DNA from: Tupaia tana
Lineage: Eukaryota > Chordata > Mammalia > Scandentia > Tupaiidae
Direction: 5' to 3'
DNA: 64,000 nucleotides
Assembly: GCA_026018925.1 (NCBI GenBank)
Contig: JAKSZU010000016.1
Location: forward strand, 32,421,377 to 32,485,376
Below, one piece after another: positions 41,565-51,200 of this stretch. Both the position numbers and the translations under genes were made by a program. Below the pieces are notes generated by a model. The model did no database searches, was not told the origin of the DNA, and saw nothing but the letters and a program-made list of their open reading frames with translations. Each line of letters begins with the position of its first letter. The first letter of the stretch is position 1.

Positions 41565-42050
41565 CCTAAAATTTTCTTATATCCTTATTTTTAACTGTTG
41601 TGGCTTGCTGCATCAAAGCAGCTGAATTTGAAACAAGTTCAATACCACTGCCTTCAAGGACCAACTCAACTTTCTGGCTTGAGATGTTAAACAAGCAACA
41701 CCTAGTCTAATTTGAACCCTCGTATTTTTCACCCAAGAAATTCTGAATGTCAATAACAGATCCGTTCTCCTGAATAATGACATTGATGGGGAAATGAGTA
41801 AGAACTCATCTTGTAGCGGACATCCAATGTAACACCCTTGGTCACGTTCTATATGTGGCTACAGATAGTACGAGCTACAGCCAGTTCCATTCTGCTCCAC
41901 CACCATTTGTCAACACGCAGCCTCTTCTTTTTCTTTCCAAAGAGACTGAGCTCTACACTGAGTAGAGGGAACTGTGCAACCATTCAGAGTGATGTCGACA
42001 GTCTGATTGCTGAGAATGGTCTTCATCCTCGCAGTAGATACAGCAAAGAG

Positions 42051-42379
42051 CTCCAAGTTTTTCCAATTTACTTTATATTCCATTCTCATACAGTACATCT
42101 ATTGGAAGGCTTTTCTCTATGGCCACATTCTGATCTCCCCTACTTAAAATTTACAAAGGAGACAAATGCCTCATCAGATATAACCTTGATTACATCATTG
42201 CTCTGCCTGGTAATGCCAGTTGCAAGTTTATAGGTTTAAGGGCTAGAAAAATTTATAGGTAACATTAAAATATTTTGCTTTCTTGAATTTATATGTTGGC
42301 ACAGCATGGAAAGCTAAGAAGATTAAAAATCTGTTAAAATCATCACCAAAATGTGAGAAACAAACAAAAAATCACATAC
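42051..42379. other. Intron 2 sequence next to TAF3 exon 2
   Basis: Contains the exon 2 splice donor region at its right end (GTATGTG on the minus strand, 42379-42373). No repeat recognised. Confidence 0.6.
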
Positions 42380-42622
42380 CTTCCTGAGAAGACACAATGG
42401 GTGGCATGTAATCAGGAATGTATTCTTTTCTTTCCTCTGCATCTTTACTTCCAGGCTGAGGAAATTGCAGTACATTGTTCTTGCTAACAGGAAATGAAGG
42501 AATTTGATGTGGGAAAGTGACAGGTTCAATATTGTGAATATAGTCTTCTAATTCATGTAGACTAACCCCCATAAGTTGGAAAGCTTCACTAACATCATCC
42601 AAAATTGGGTCTGTTCGGCCAT
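42380..42622 (-). CDS. TAF3: TAF3 coding exon 2 (TFIID subunit 3)
   Basis: 243 nt: two bases finishing the split Tyr codon, 80 whole codons and one base of the next. It encodes YGRTDPILDDVSEAFQLMGV onward through SLHELEDYIHNIEPV and FPHQIPSFPVSKNNV to PPIVSSQE. The first ~27 residues complete the histone fold (Bromo_TP-type) with which TAF3 pairs with TAF10 in TFIID; the rest is the conserved segment after it. The acceptor is TTTATTTCAG directly before 42622 and the donor is G|GTATGTG after 42380. Compared with human from memory, DDVSEAF and DYMPP carry single changes. No stop or frameshift. Confidence 0.97.
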
Positions 42623-42800
42623 CTGAAATAAAGTCAAAAGCAAATCAAATCATTTTAAGAAAAATGCTTCATTCTTTCATTGTATATTCTCAATTTTTAA
42701 GAATCTCTCTTAATATTAAAATATTAAGAAAAAACATTAAGTAAATATGCAGCTCAAAATAAAATATAATTAAATTTAAGGCCTAATAACTGGAAAAAAA

Positions 42801-43059
42801 AATTTTTTTTGGAGAGGTTTTTGCTAGAGAGCACGTGCGCTCGCCAGAAGGACAGAGAGAGACAGACAGAAAGCGAGAAATCACCCCCCCCAGAGAAGAT
42901 GGCCACGCCGCAATCCCTTCTCCTTCATTCTCCTCTCGGGATCTTGGGCACGCACGCACATGAGCCCGGCGTGAGTTTAAGCCACCAGGTCCAGGACTCG
43001 AACTGCGGTCAGTTACATGGGAGTTCAGCGACACAGTCATTATGCTAACTGCTGGTCCC
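42801..43059 (-). mobile_element. L-type tRNA SINE in TAF3 intron 1
   Basis: Reverse copy, so sense with TAF3, about 180 bp upstream of exon 2. CpG-rich; B-box complement GGACTCGAACTG; head complement CTAACTGCTGGTCCC. Confidence 0.93.
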
Positions 43060-43149
43060 ATAACTAGAAAAAATTTATTACATTTTAAACAGATCACATT
43101 ATTTAAATATTAGGAAGTTGTAGAGTTTGTTCTTTTAAAAGAGAATACA

Positions 43150-43375
43150 TACACATACATGTGTGAGAAAGAAGAAAGAAGCACCCTCAGCAGAGCCTGG
43201 TTATGCCATGATCTCCTTCCTGCAAGTCTCCAGTTTGTTAAGTTCTTTGGCTCCCACAACCAATGTGTTTTCAGGCTGACTGGGCCAGGGATCTGACCTA
43301 CAGTCAGCCATGTGGCTTCTAACACTGCAGTCCAGAGCACTATGGACTGTACTTTCTAGGCTGGGCCCCAAGAGC
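43150..43375 (-). mobile_element. Heavily diverged O-like SINE
   Basis: On the minus strand, AGAAGCCACATGGCTGACTG, TAGGTCAGATCCCTGGCCC, GGAAGGAGATCATGGCATAA and GAGGGTGCTTCTTTC follow the O layout loosely. Confidence 0.45.
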
Positions 43376-44140
43376 TGACTCTTAAAAGTCAACATTAAAT
43401 ATGGTATGATACACACATAAATGATCAGCTAATATAGAATAATGTCAACAGAAGTTTACAGATAGTTCAATGTATCTGGAACAATGGTTGACATAAAGTC
43501 AAGGCCCAATAGATACAACTATTCTGCTCTTTAGATAAAATAACTAGTAGGCTGTGTTGATTAAGAAAATGTCCACTGCAATTCTCTCTGTTGTTCACTG
43601 ATACATCTCTGGAACCTAAAACAGTGACTGGCACATGGCTGGCACACAACACATGTTAGATGAATGAAGTATGCCACCGCATCCATGTTTTAAATCCAAG
43701 AATTATTTACAAGGAAGAACTTAGATCATAAAAGTAATTTACACATACATTATCAAATGTAATTAGATGTCAAATAAAATGGATACAATAGAAAAGATTA
43801 AAAATATAACTATATCTATCTCTTAACAAAAGCAAGTTTTCCCTGTGCCTACCATTAATAGATCGAAGATCTCTATAGCTTTTAAAACTGCAAAGATTTC
43901 CAGTTTCTGATCTCTGAAAGCCTAAAGTTCTTTTTTTATTGGAATCTTTCACAATTACTTCAAACTCAGTATGTATGAAATTAAATCACACTGAATAATG
44001 TGTGATTTAATTTAGCTAGAATTAGATGTGCACATGCTCACACCCAAACACAAGGGTCTGGAAAGATATCTGGCAAACAGTTAACAGTTTAAGGGGGCAA
44101 GAGCTGGATTATAAAGGAACAGTATGGTCAAACAGCAGCC
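43376..44140. other. TAF3 intron 1 sequence with an L2-like patch
   Basis: CTAAAACAGTGACTGGCACA and GATGAATGAA (about 43615-43668) look like an L2 3' end. The rest is unrecognised. Confidence 0.5.
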
Positions 44141-44385
44141 TTTTTTTTTTGCTAGAGGGTGTGTGCACTCTCTGGAGAGACAGAAAGAGAGAGGAAATGT
44201 GACAAAGTACCCCCATGAGGGATGACCAGGCCACAATCTCTTCTCCACTTCTCCAAAAGGGATTGTGGGTACACATGCATGCACATACATCCAGCATGTT
44301 TTCCAAGCTGCCTGGTCTGGGACTCAAACCATGCAGTCAGCTATGTGGGATCCAGATGCCTCAACCACCACATCACTGACTGACC
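44141..44385 (-). mobile_element. O-type tRNA SINE
   Basis: TTTGCTAGAGGGTGTGTGCA, AATCTCTTCTCCACTTCTCC, GGGACTCAAACCATGCAG as B-box complement, GTGGGATCCAGATGCCTC. Confidence 0.82.
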
Positions 44386-44499
44386 AAGAAACTTACTTCT
44401 AACTTTAAACACTTCTGTAGTCTTTGAATATTTCTGCGAGTTACTTCTGTGATGTATGAAAAATAAAACTAATACTCATTGTTCTCTCTTACTGAATAT

Positions 44500-44537
<38 letters not shown>

Positions 44538-44689
44538 TTTCCTATTCTTATTAAAGCCATTATTATTCTCTCAGTCTAAAAAAAAACATTTTGAATTGCT
44601 CTATTTGTTTTGTAATCTCAATTCAAAACTTCTTGGTACTTTCACCCCTTTTGCCATGGATTTTCAATTTTTTTCTCTATATTCCTACT
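44386..44689. other. Intron 1 sequence with a (CA)n microsatellite
   Basis: The (CA)n tract runs 44508-44537, after an ATACATA lead-in. No gene. Confidence 0.6.
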
Positions 44690-45391
44690 ATCTCAGCTTC
44701 AGTTCTACCCATTTGAATCTATCTTGCACTGTACAATTTTCCTAAAATACCTGTGTTTTTTTGCTATAAGGTGCACGCGCTCGCCAGACAGAGAGAGAGA
44801 GACAGAAAGCAAGAAATCACCCCCCAGAGGATGGCCACACCGCAATCCCTTCCTCCATTCTCCTCTTGGGATCTTGGGCACGCACACACATGCGCCCAGC
44901 GTGAGTTTAAGCCACCGGGTCCAGAACATGAACCGTGGTCGACTACATGGGAGTCCAGCGACATAGCCATTACGTTAACTGCTGGTCCCTTAAAATACCA
45001 CTTTCATCATATTATTCCCCTACTCAGGAATACACAATGTTTTCTACCACCTATTTTAATTCTTTTGCCTAGTTTTTAAGTCCCTCCATAATCTGATTTC
45101 ACTCTGTTGAATATTTCCCTTGAATTCCCTTCAAATGAACTAGCTACATATTTCGAACCAGACTCCTTAGGAGTCTAAGAATGTTTAATGTTTTATCATG
45201 TTTAATCTCATTTAAACATCTTAGTTTATGCTATTTTCTAACCTGGAATTCTCTTTACTTTTATATATCCATACTTCATAGCTCAACTTAAATCTCATCT
45301 CTTCTATAAAGTAATCCTACAGTGGAATTCGTAACTCATAACCATCTGTCCTTTATCTTATTCCTTTTGCATTTACTGACTATAATATGCG
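44690..45391 (+). repeat. LINE2 relic, split by a SINE
   Basis: CATATTATTCCCCTACTCAG, TTTAAGTCCCTCCATAATCT, TATTTTCTAACCTGGAATTC and TAGCTCAACTTAAATCTCAT follow the L2 3' region in order. SINE at 44752-44989. Confidence 0.65.
44752..44989 (-). mobile_element. L-type tRNA SINE
   Basis: Reverse copy with B-box complement ACATGAACCG. Duplication TAAAATACC at 44743-44751 and 44990-44998. Confidence 0.93.
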
Positions 45392-45556
45392 AGGGGCCAG
45401 CAGGTGGTGTGGTGGTTGAGATGTTAGATTTCCACATGGCCAACTTTGGTCCGATTACTGAACCTGGCAGCTTGCTTTCTCACTTACCCTGTCTCATTCT
45501 CTCTCTGTTTCTCCCTTGTGAATCGAAATAAATACATAAATAATAATAATAATGAC
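45392..45556 (+). mobile_element. S-type tRNA SINE
   Basis: AGGGGCCAGCAGGTGGTGTG head, GGTCCGATTACTG, CT tract, AATAAATACATAAATAATAA tail. Confidence 0.9.
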
Positions 45557-45557
45557 A

Positions 45558-45805
45558 AATTTTTTGAGAGATTTTTTGCTATAGGGCACATGCACTCACC
45601 TGAGAGACAGTGAGACAGAAAGTGAGAAATCATCCCCCAGTGTCGATGGCCACACTGCAATCCCTTCTCCTCCATTCTCCCCTCAAGATCTTGGCCACAC
45701 ACTCACACATGCCAGCAGGAGTTTTAAGCCACTGGTCCGGGACTCAAACCACAGTGGGCTATGTGGGAGTCCAGTGATGTAATCATTACACCATCAGCTG
45801 GTCCC
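45558..45805 (-). mobile_element. L-type tRNA SINE in the tail of an S SINE
   Basis: Reverse copy; B-box complement GGGACTCAAACCAC. AATAATAAT-rich DNA lies on both sides, so it landed in the preceding SINE's tail. Confidence 0.9.
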
Positions 45806-46203
45806 AATAATAATAAAAATGTTTTAAAAACATGCAATAATTATACTACAGTACTAGTCTTGAAGAGTCATTCTGAAAAATTTAGCAGCTGTTTTCAGTG
45901 CATGCACACATATTTCAATCATAATACAACACATACACAGAAACATCTGTCTCCTAATGTGTGGAAAAACTCACTTCAGGGAAATTTTAAAACACATTAC
46001 TTGTTAAATAAATAGTAAGTTCTAAAGCTTACTTTAACCTGGAAACTTTTTTTTAATGCCATCAGTTTGGTTTTGCTGCATTTTGACCCTTGTATACCCT
46101 TTGTGGGCAGAAATAACGTTTTCATAGTAATATGTCTCCAACACCTAGCACAGGGCTTAGTTCACAAGTAGTGCTCACTAAATGTTTGCCAAAAAGACAA
46201 CAA
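45806..46203 (+). other. Intron 1 sequence with an L2 3' end-like patch
   Basis: From about 46090: CTTTGTGGGCAGAAATAACG, CAACACCTAGCACAGGGCTT, AGTGCTCACTAAATGTTTGC, as in LINE2 3' ends. The left part is unrecognised. Confidence 0.55.
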
Positions 46204-46450
46204 GGAGGGCCAGCTCTGTAGCCTAGTGGTTAAGGAAGTAAGATCCCTCATGGCCGACTGTACAGACTGAGTTCCAGCCCTGGGGAGGTCTAAGTAACTC
46301 ATGTGCAACTGTGCCCAAAATCCAGAGAGGATGCAGAAATGAAAGAGATAGAATTGAGGTGTCACTACATCCCATTAAGGGGTGCTTCCTCCCTCACTCT
46401 AAATCTCCAGTGAGCATATGTGCCCTCTTGCAAATATAAAAACAAAAAAA
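46204..46450 (+). mobile_element. O-type tRNA SINE
   Basis: GGGCCAGCTCTGTAGCCTAG head, TGAGTTCCAGCCCTGG, GAGAGGATGCAGAAATGAAA, CTTGCAAATATAAAAAC. Confidence 0.8.
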
Positions 46451-46498
46451 GGAGAAAAGAATAGTACAGAAAAGAGAATCTAAAAATGTCTAATCAGT

Positions 46499-46750
46499 GG
46501 GACCAGCAGATGATGTAATGGTTACAGTGTTCAACTCTCACATAGTCGACCATGGTTCGAGTCCTAAACTTAAAAACTCACGACTGGTGCTTGTGCATGC
46601 CCAAAATCCAGAAAAGGAGAATGGAGGAGAAGGGATTACGGTGAGGCTCTCCCCGCTGGGGCGGTTGGAGATTTCTTGCTGTCTCTCTGTCTCTCTCAGG
46701 CTCTCCAGCAGCTCAGGCACCCTATAGCAAAAATCTTTCTCAAAAAAAAA
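46499..46750 (+). mobile_element. L-type tRNA SINE
   Basis: GGGACCAGCAGATGATGTAA head, GGTTCGAGTCC intact, AGGAGAATGGAGGAGAAGGG. Duplication GTCTAATCAGT at 46488-46498 and 46751-46761. Confidence 0.94.
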
Positions 46751-46761
46751 GTCTAATCAGT

Positions 46762-48479
46762 ATACCAAATTTAGCATCAAAATAGACCATAGAAATTAGG
46801 TAATTAGGAGCAGGGTTCATATTAAAGCACTACAATGATCCCTTGATGACTTTGGAATACCTAGTTAGAGTGCCAGCACACATTCTGTTCTAAGTGTAAG
46901 GAGGAAAGGTTATCTGTGCACTCCAGGGATATTTTAAGTACCTAGAGAAACAGGACATTTTGGTAAAGGAATCTGATAGCAAATATATAATCTGGACTAC
47001 ACATAACATACGTAACCAGTATACTCAAGGACCATGGAACAGGGACAGGGTAAGAAGCAAACACCAAGGGATTTTTCTACTGATGGTATACTTCCCAGCT
47101 AACAATGAATGTGCATTACTTTGCAGTTCCAAATTCAGCGGTATTAGTGAAATCAAGCATTTAAAAAATTCATATTTTTGGAACTCAGAAAATGAGGTCA
47201 GTAAATAGCTATGATGGTAGTATATTATCAGTTCATTTATTCAACAAGTATTTCCTGGGTGTCTACTATATTGTGGCCCTACACTAGGTTACAGAATACA
47301 AATATAATTAATTTGTCTCCTAGGTAGGGGAAAGAGACATACACAGATGATTACAAAACAAAGTGATAAATAACAGAAAACTATGCACAGACTTATGAGA
47401 GCAGGTAACATGAGCTGCCTAAAGCAAATGATAAGTGAATCTTAAAATATAAGTAGTATTACTGTTGGACCAGGGGCCAAAGGATACTCTAGGAAGCAGT
47501 ATGCACAAAGGAATGGATAAGGAAACATGTTTTGGAAAAGACAGGTAGCTCAGCATGGCTGCAGATTAGCATGGCAGGGTGGCAGAAGATAAGGAAAAAT
47601 GCTTGCTCAAAAGGAAACAGTGTCCTAAAAGTTTAGATTCTTAGCCTGTCACCAAAGGAGTACAATTGAAATATTTTGAACAATGATAAGATCAGATCTG
47701 TGTCATGGACAGATTATTTCAGCGGCACTATGGAAGAATGGAATCTGGAATCTAAGAAGTTAAAGCATCTCTGTGGGACCCAACTTTTCACTCTAGGATC
47801 ACTTTAACAAAATAAAATACCCTCTGAAAAATGCTTCATCCAGTTCTCAGTTTACCACCTTAAAATCATGACCTCAAATTTAAATGAATGGTAGGACGTC
47901 CACTCCCCACCCCAAATACACATCTGCTGCACATCAACAAGATGATGTGTGGCTTACATTAAAATATCCCAAATTATTAAAAATCACCAATTATGACACT
48001 ACCAGACATCCGCTTAAAAAACAAAGAAAAAAAAAAAAAAAAAAAAAAACTCTGGCCCAGATTACCTGCAGAACCTTGTAAATTGCCTATGATCTCTTTG
48101 CCACACTTTGATACCCACTGACATTAAAAAGAAAAAAAAAAAAAAGTAAGGGGAGAAGTCAGTAGTAGCCGACATAAACGAAAAGTTAATTTAATCAGCG
48201 AAACTGGCAAAGTCAACCTGGGGGAAAAGTCAGTGCAGATGCTGTCTATGAAACGAGCAGGAAAAAGAGGCAGTGTCACTAACGGAGCAGAGCTGTCAAC
48301 GAGTTTGTGTAGTTAGGAGCTAAAGAATGGCCAGTCTTGTAAGAAACGGCCGGTAGACGGAGCGCCTGTGACAACTAGTTGTAGTAGTTTGCAGGCAAGA
48401 GAGGAAAAGGACCCAGGTAAAAGAGGGTGTAGGGAATCCTAGGGTGGTTCTACCCATCGCAAACACAGACAATGAGAAA
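46762..48479. other. Young-SINE-free part of TAF3 intron 1
   Basis: No recent SINE or L1. An ancient repeat is likely at 47225-47760; two poly(A) runs lie at 48025-48049 and 48131-48145. No gene or RNA recognised. Confidence 0.6.
47225..47760 (+). repeat. Ancient mammalian repeat (LINE2-like)
   Basis: CATTTATTCAACAAGTATTT, CTGGGTGTCTACTATATTG and, further on, TTTTGAACAATGATAAGATC-type text follow a widespread ancient repeat. The family is uncertain. Confidence 0.4.
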
Positions 48480-48767
48480 AACCGAAGCACATTTCTGGGC
48501 GAGAGAGAGGTAAGAGGGTGCGGAGACCGGAGCGGAGTCTGGGTTCCTGGTGGTGGCGGGAAGTTAGCGGGTGAGGGAAAGACACCCAAGGAATGACTAG
48601 AGTTTGCAGGGGCAGTGGAAGCCCCGGCGCGCTGGAGGCCGAGGAGAGGGCAGACCTAGGACAGGGTGCAGAACACAAACCCCGGGACGCCGAGAGAGGG
48701 ACGGGAGACTGGAGGTGTCACTCGTGACTCGCCGGGGCAGCCCTCCCGCACCCAGCCCAGTACTCAC

Positions 48768-48933
48768 AGAGCTCCGAGTACCGATGGCAGCCCCGGCCCA
48801 GCTGCTGCAGATAGCGCTGCAGTACGTCCGTGAGGAGGTGGCAAGCGCTGAGCTGCACCGAGTCCCAGCCCAGCGCCTGGCAGATCTGCGCCACCGAGAC
48901 CCTCAACAACGACCTGGAGTAACTCTCGCACAT
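48768..48933 (-). CDS. TAF3: TAF3 coding exon 1 (TFIID subunit 3)
   Basis: The ATG at 48933-48931 starts MCESYSRSLLRVSVAQICQA, then LGWDSVQLSACHLLTDVLQR and the GCHRYSEL end: 55 codons plus the first base of the next. This is the N-terminal half of the TAF3 histone fold, which dimerises with TAF10 inside TFIID, the factor that loads RNA polymerase II at promoters. The donor is CTCT|GTGAGTA (intron starts at 48767), phase 1, which fits exon 2 exactly. The frame stays open upstream to an ATG at 49164, but the 48933 start matches the known protein. Confidence 0.97.
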
Positions 48934-49106
48934 CCCGCTGCGTGGACGCCACCGCAGTCCTTGCTGCCACTTCTCCCCAGCCCCGCCGCCTGACCTTAGC
49001 AGAGTCCCAGATTCATTCTCTAGGGTCCTCGCGGCGGGGAAATCGTCCCCACGACCCCCGGCGACCACCTCAAAGCCCCAGCAGCACGGAGCGCGCCAGC
49101 CGGAGA

Positions 49107-49117
49107 GCCGCCATTTT
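49107..49117 (-). promoter_or_regulatory. YY1 site in the TAF3 promoter
   Basis: The minus strand reads AAAATGGCGGC, a full match to the YY1 consensus AANATGGCGGC. In TATA-less CpG promoters this site often sits just downstream of the start site and points in the direction of transcription, as it does here. It suggests TAF3 initiates near 49.11-49.14 kb. Confidence 0.8.
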
Positions 49118-49195
49118 GGGCTCGCTCCGCCTCCCGCTGGACGGTCGCCGGGGCGAGGCAGCATCTGACGAATACCGAAGGTGCCGATGAGAAAG

Positions 49196-49204
49196 CTCCG
49201 CCCC
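49196..49204 (-). promoter_or_regulatory. GC box (Sp1/KLF-type)
   Basis: The minus strand reads GGGGCGGAG, about 80 bp upstream of the YY1 site. Confidence 0.65.
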
Positions 49205-49290
49205 GTAGGAGCGAAGCGATAGTCTAGGTATCAACTCTCCGGTCTGGAAGCCGGCCGGAAACGGTGTGAGGAGCGCAGGTGGAGGATGAG

Positions 49291-49577
49291 CCCCAGGACT
49301 GCAGGTGTTTGTGGCCTCACGTAGAGGCGCTCCTGTGGGAGAGGAGGAAGACGGGAACGTCAGTGGTTTTGGGGAAAACGAGTTGGGATATGACGCTGAA
49401 TCGTTAAGGACTTTACAACAATGTTCATAATGTTGGGAGTTAAGTGTTAGAAGTTTGGGCGTGAGAATTTAGGATCACGCCCTTCATAATAGGGCCAGGA
49501 ATAGGGGAAGGCCTCTGTGTCAAATTGATGAGGGCGCCCCAAAAACGTAGTAATCAAGATTAATAATACAGTTTGGA
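49291..49577. other. Upstream flank of the TAF3 promoter
   Basis: Falling GC content; nothing recognised. Confidence 0.5.
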
Positions 49578-49726
49578 GAAAGAAAGAAAGAAAGAAAGGA
49601 AGGAAGGAAGGAGGGAGGGAGGGAGGGAGGGAGGGAGGAAGGAAGGAAGGGGGAGGGAGGGAGGGAGGGAGGAAGGAAGGAAGGAAGGAAGGAAGGAAGG
49701 AAGGAAGGAAGGAAGGAAGGAAGGAA
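49578..49726 (+). repeat. GAAA/GGAA/GGGA microsatellite
   Basis: About 150 bp: (GAAA)n, then (GGAA)n, (GGGA)n, (GGAA)n, (GGGA)n, then at least 14 GGAA units. The open frames rich in PSFLPSFL or RKEGRKEG here are translations of the repeat. It ends at an S SINE on the plus strand. Confidence 0.97.
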
Positions 49727-49728
49727 AT

Positions 49729-49896
49729 TGGGGCTGGCAGGTGGTGTGGTGTCTAAAGACACTGGACTCCCACATGGTCGAGCGCGGTTAGAGACTCAGA
49801 CCTGATGGTTTGCTTTCTCAGTTTTTCTTTCTCTGTGTTTCACTCTGGTTACATTAAAAATAATAGTGATAAATAAAATGAAAGAAATAATTATTA
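49729..49896 (+). mobile_element. S-type tRNA SINE
   Basis: GGGGCTGGCAGGTGGTGTGG head, CGGTTAGAGACTCAG, CT tract, AATAGTGATAAATAAAATGA tail. Confidence 0.88.
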
Positions 49897-50181
49897 AAAG
49901 AAAGAAAGAAACGAAATTCGTACCAAAAACTCTGCCTCACTCACCTCATCCTAATCCCAGTTCTGGTTCCAATAAAGATTTTCTTACAAACACAGGTGGG
50001 TTGCGTTGAACCCTAGTTAACCGGTTTGGGCATCACCAGCCACTGTGACCTCTTTGCAGAATGTAAGACTCAGGCCAAAGAAGTCTCACCTTAAATGAGT
50101 GATGCAGGGTAAGTGTCCTGGACCGGTTTTTGGTACTGGATTTTGTGAATATCTTGATTTTTAAATGTTGAGAGTTCAATT

Positions 50182-50453
50182 ATTTATTTATTTATTTATT
50201 TGGAGAGGTTTTTGCTATAGGACGTGTGTGCCTGCCAGAAAGACAGAGAGAGACAGCAAGAAATCACCCCCCCCAGGGTTGGGGCTGGGGGGTGGCCACG
50301 CTGCAATCGCTTCTCCTCCATTCTCCTCTCGGGATCTTGGCATGCGCTCACACACTCACCAGGCGTGAGTTTAAGCCACCAGGTCTGGGACTCGAACCGC
50401 AGTCGGCTACATGGGAGTTCAGCAACATAGCCATTACACTAACTGCTGGTCCA
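50182..50453 (-). mobile_element. L-type tRNA SINE
   Basis: (TTTA)n tail complement, GAGAGGTTTTTGCTATAGG, B-box complement GGACTCGAACC. Target GAGAGTTCAATT / GAGAGTACAATT flanks it. Confidence 0.93.
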
Positions 50454-50466
50454 GAGAGTACAATTT

Positions 50467-50647
50467 TTTTAAAGAATTATTTATTTAATTTTATTTATTT
50501 ATTCAGTTATTTTCATTTGACCAGATAAAGACAGACACATAAAGAGAAGGAAAATGAGAAAGCAAGCCACCAGGTCTGGGATTTGAACTGTGGTCAGCCA
50601 TGTGGGAGTGTCCACCTTAAGCACCACACCACTTTCTGGACCCTTGG
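50467..50647 (-). mobile_element. S-type tRNA SINE
   Basis: TTTAAAGAATTATTTATTTA first, GA tract, GGGATTTGAACTG. The target reads GAGTACAATTT before and GAATACAATTT after, the third copy of the same motif at this spot. Confidence 0.93.
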
Positions 50648-50761
50648 GAATACAATTTAAAAGCTTTAATCTGTGTGACGGTGTAATCATTATGTCTCTG
50701 GACTCCCATGTAGGTGAATGCGGTTCAAGACCTGGACCCAGTGACTTAAAACTTATGCAAA

Positions 50762-51018
50762 GGGGACCAGCAGTTAGCGTTATGGCTATGTCGCTGGATT
50801 GCCACGTAGTCAACCGTGGTTCGCGTCCCGGATGGACCCGGTGGCTTAAAACTCACACCGGGCACATGTGCGTGTGTGCCCAAGATCCTGAGAGGAGAAT
50901 GGAGAAGGGATTGCGGCATGGCCATCCCCCCCGGGGGGTGATTTCTCGCTTTCTGTCTCTCTGTCTCTCTCTGTCTGTCTGTCAAGCGCACGTGCCCTAT
51001 AGAAAAAAAAAAAAAAAA
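50762..51018 (+). mobile_element. L-type tRNA SINE, nested
   Basis: A box TAGCGTTATGG, B box GGTTCGCGTCC, and a 6-bp addition GATGGA after the B box (CCCGGATGGACCCGG). A18 tail. Target AACTTATGCAAAGG / AACTTATGCTAAGG. Confidence 0.94.
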
Positions 51019-51033
51019 AACTTATGCTAAGGG

Positions 51034-51200
51034 GGTGAGGATTAGGGGGGTGGTTAAGGGTGCTGGAGTCCCACATGACTGACCGCAGTTCAAGTCCCAG
51101 ACCTGGTGGCTTGCTTTCTCACTTTCTCTCCACCCCCCCTGGTGAAATAAAAATAAAGTTAAATAAAATAATTCTTAAGGTAAAAAAACAAAAATTAAAA
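51034..51200 (+). mobile_element. S-type tRNA SINE, nested
   Basis: Decayed head GTGAGGATTAGGGGGGTGGT, B-box-like AGTTCAAGTCCC, tail AATAAAATAATTCTTAAGG. Followed by the third AAACTTATGC. Confidence 0.88.

Larger units (their letters stand above)
40958..42050 (-). pseudogene. RPL9 processed pseudogene, split by two SINEs
   Basis: Intronless copy of large-subunit ribosomal protein L9/uL6. On the minus strand the 5' UTR starts CTCTTTGCTG at 42050 and the ATG is at 42026-42024, followed by MKTILSNQTVDI. The frame then carries an early deletion, frameshifts and stops. The C-terminal end (FLNGIYVSEKG-like, then QQADE-like and TAA) lies beyond a SINE at 41411-41564. The 3' UTR, split by another SINE at 41037-41302, has AATAAAAGACAACAATTGAT and an A-rich end. 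Target copies TCCAAGTTTTTC (42052-42063) and TCCAAGGTTTTC (40946-40957) flank it. Confidence 0.92.
1..49130 (-). other. TAF3: TAF3 transcription unit, 5' part
   Basis: Two exons of TAF3 are recognised on the minus strand with matching splice phases. The unit starts in the CpG-rich promoter near 49.1 kb (exact start site not visible) and leaves the window at the left edge inside intron 2. Intron 1 is 42623-48767 and intron 2 is 42379 and below. The large third exon and the C-terminal PHD finger that binds H3K4me3, known from the family, are not in the window. About three quarters of the tRNA SINEs, and most L1s, lie on the plus strand, antisense to this gene. Confidence 0.9.
48480..49290. promoter_or_regulatory. 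TAF3 CpG island / promoter region
   Basis: The only long GC-rich, CpG-dense stretch in the window (e.g. 48620-48760 and 49020-49260). It covers TAF3 exon 1, its 5' UTR and upstream sequence. No TATA box is visible at a suitable place; a YY1 site and a GC box are. Such promoters are often bidirectional, but no divergent gene is recognised to the right. Confidence 0.85.

Noticed and set aside
48604-49190. Plus-strand open frames in the CpG island as a divergent gene
   Set aside because: High GC keeps frames open by chance; they lie opposite TAF3 exon 1 and match nothing I know.
49520-49791. PSFLPSFLPS- or RKEGRKEG-repeat protein
   Set aside because: Translation of the GGAA/GGGA microsatellite.
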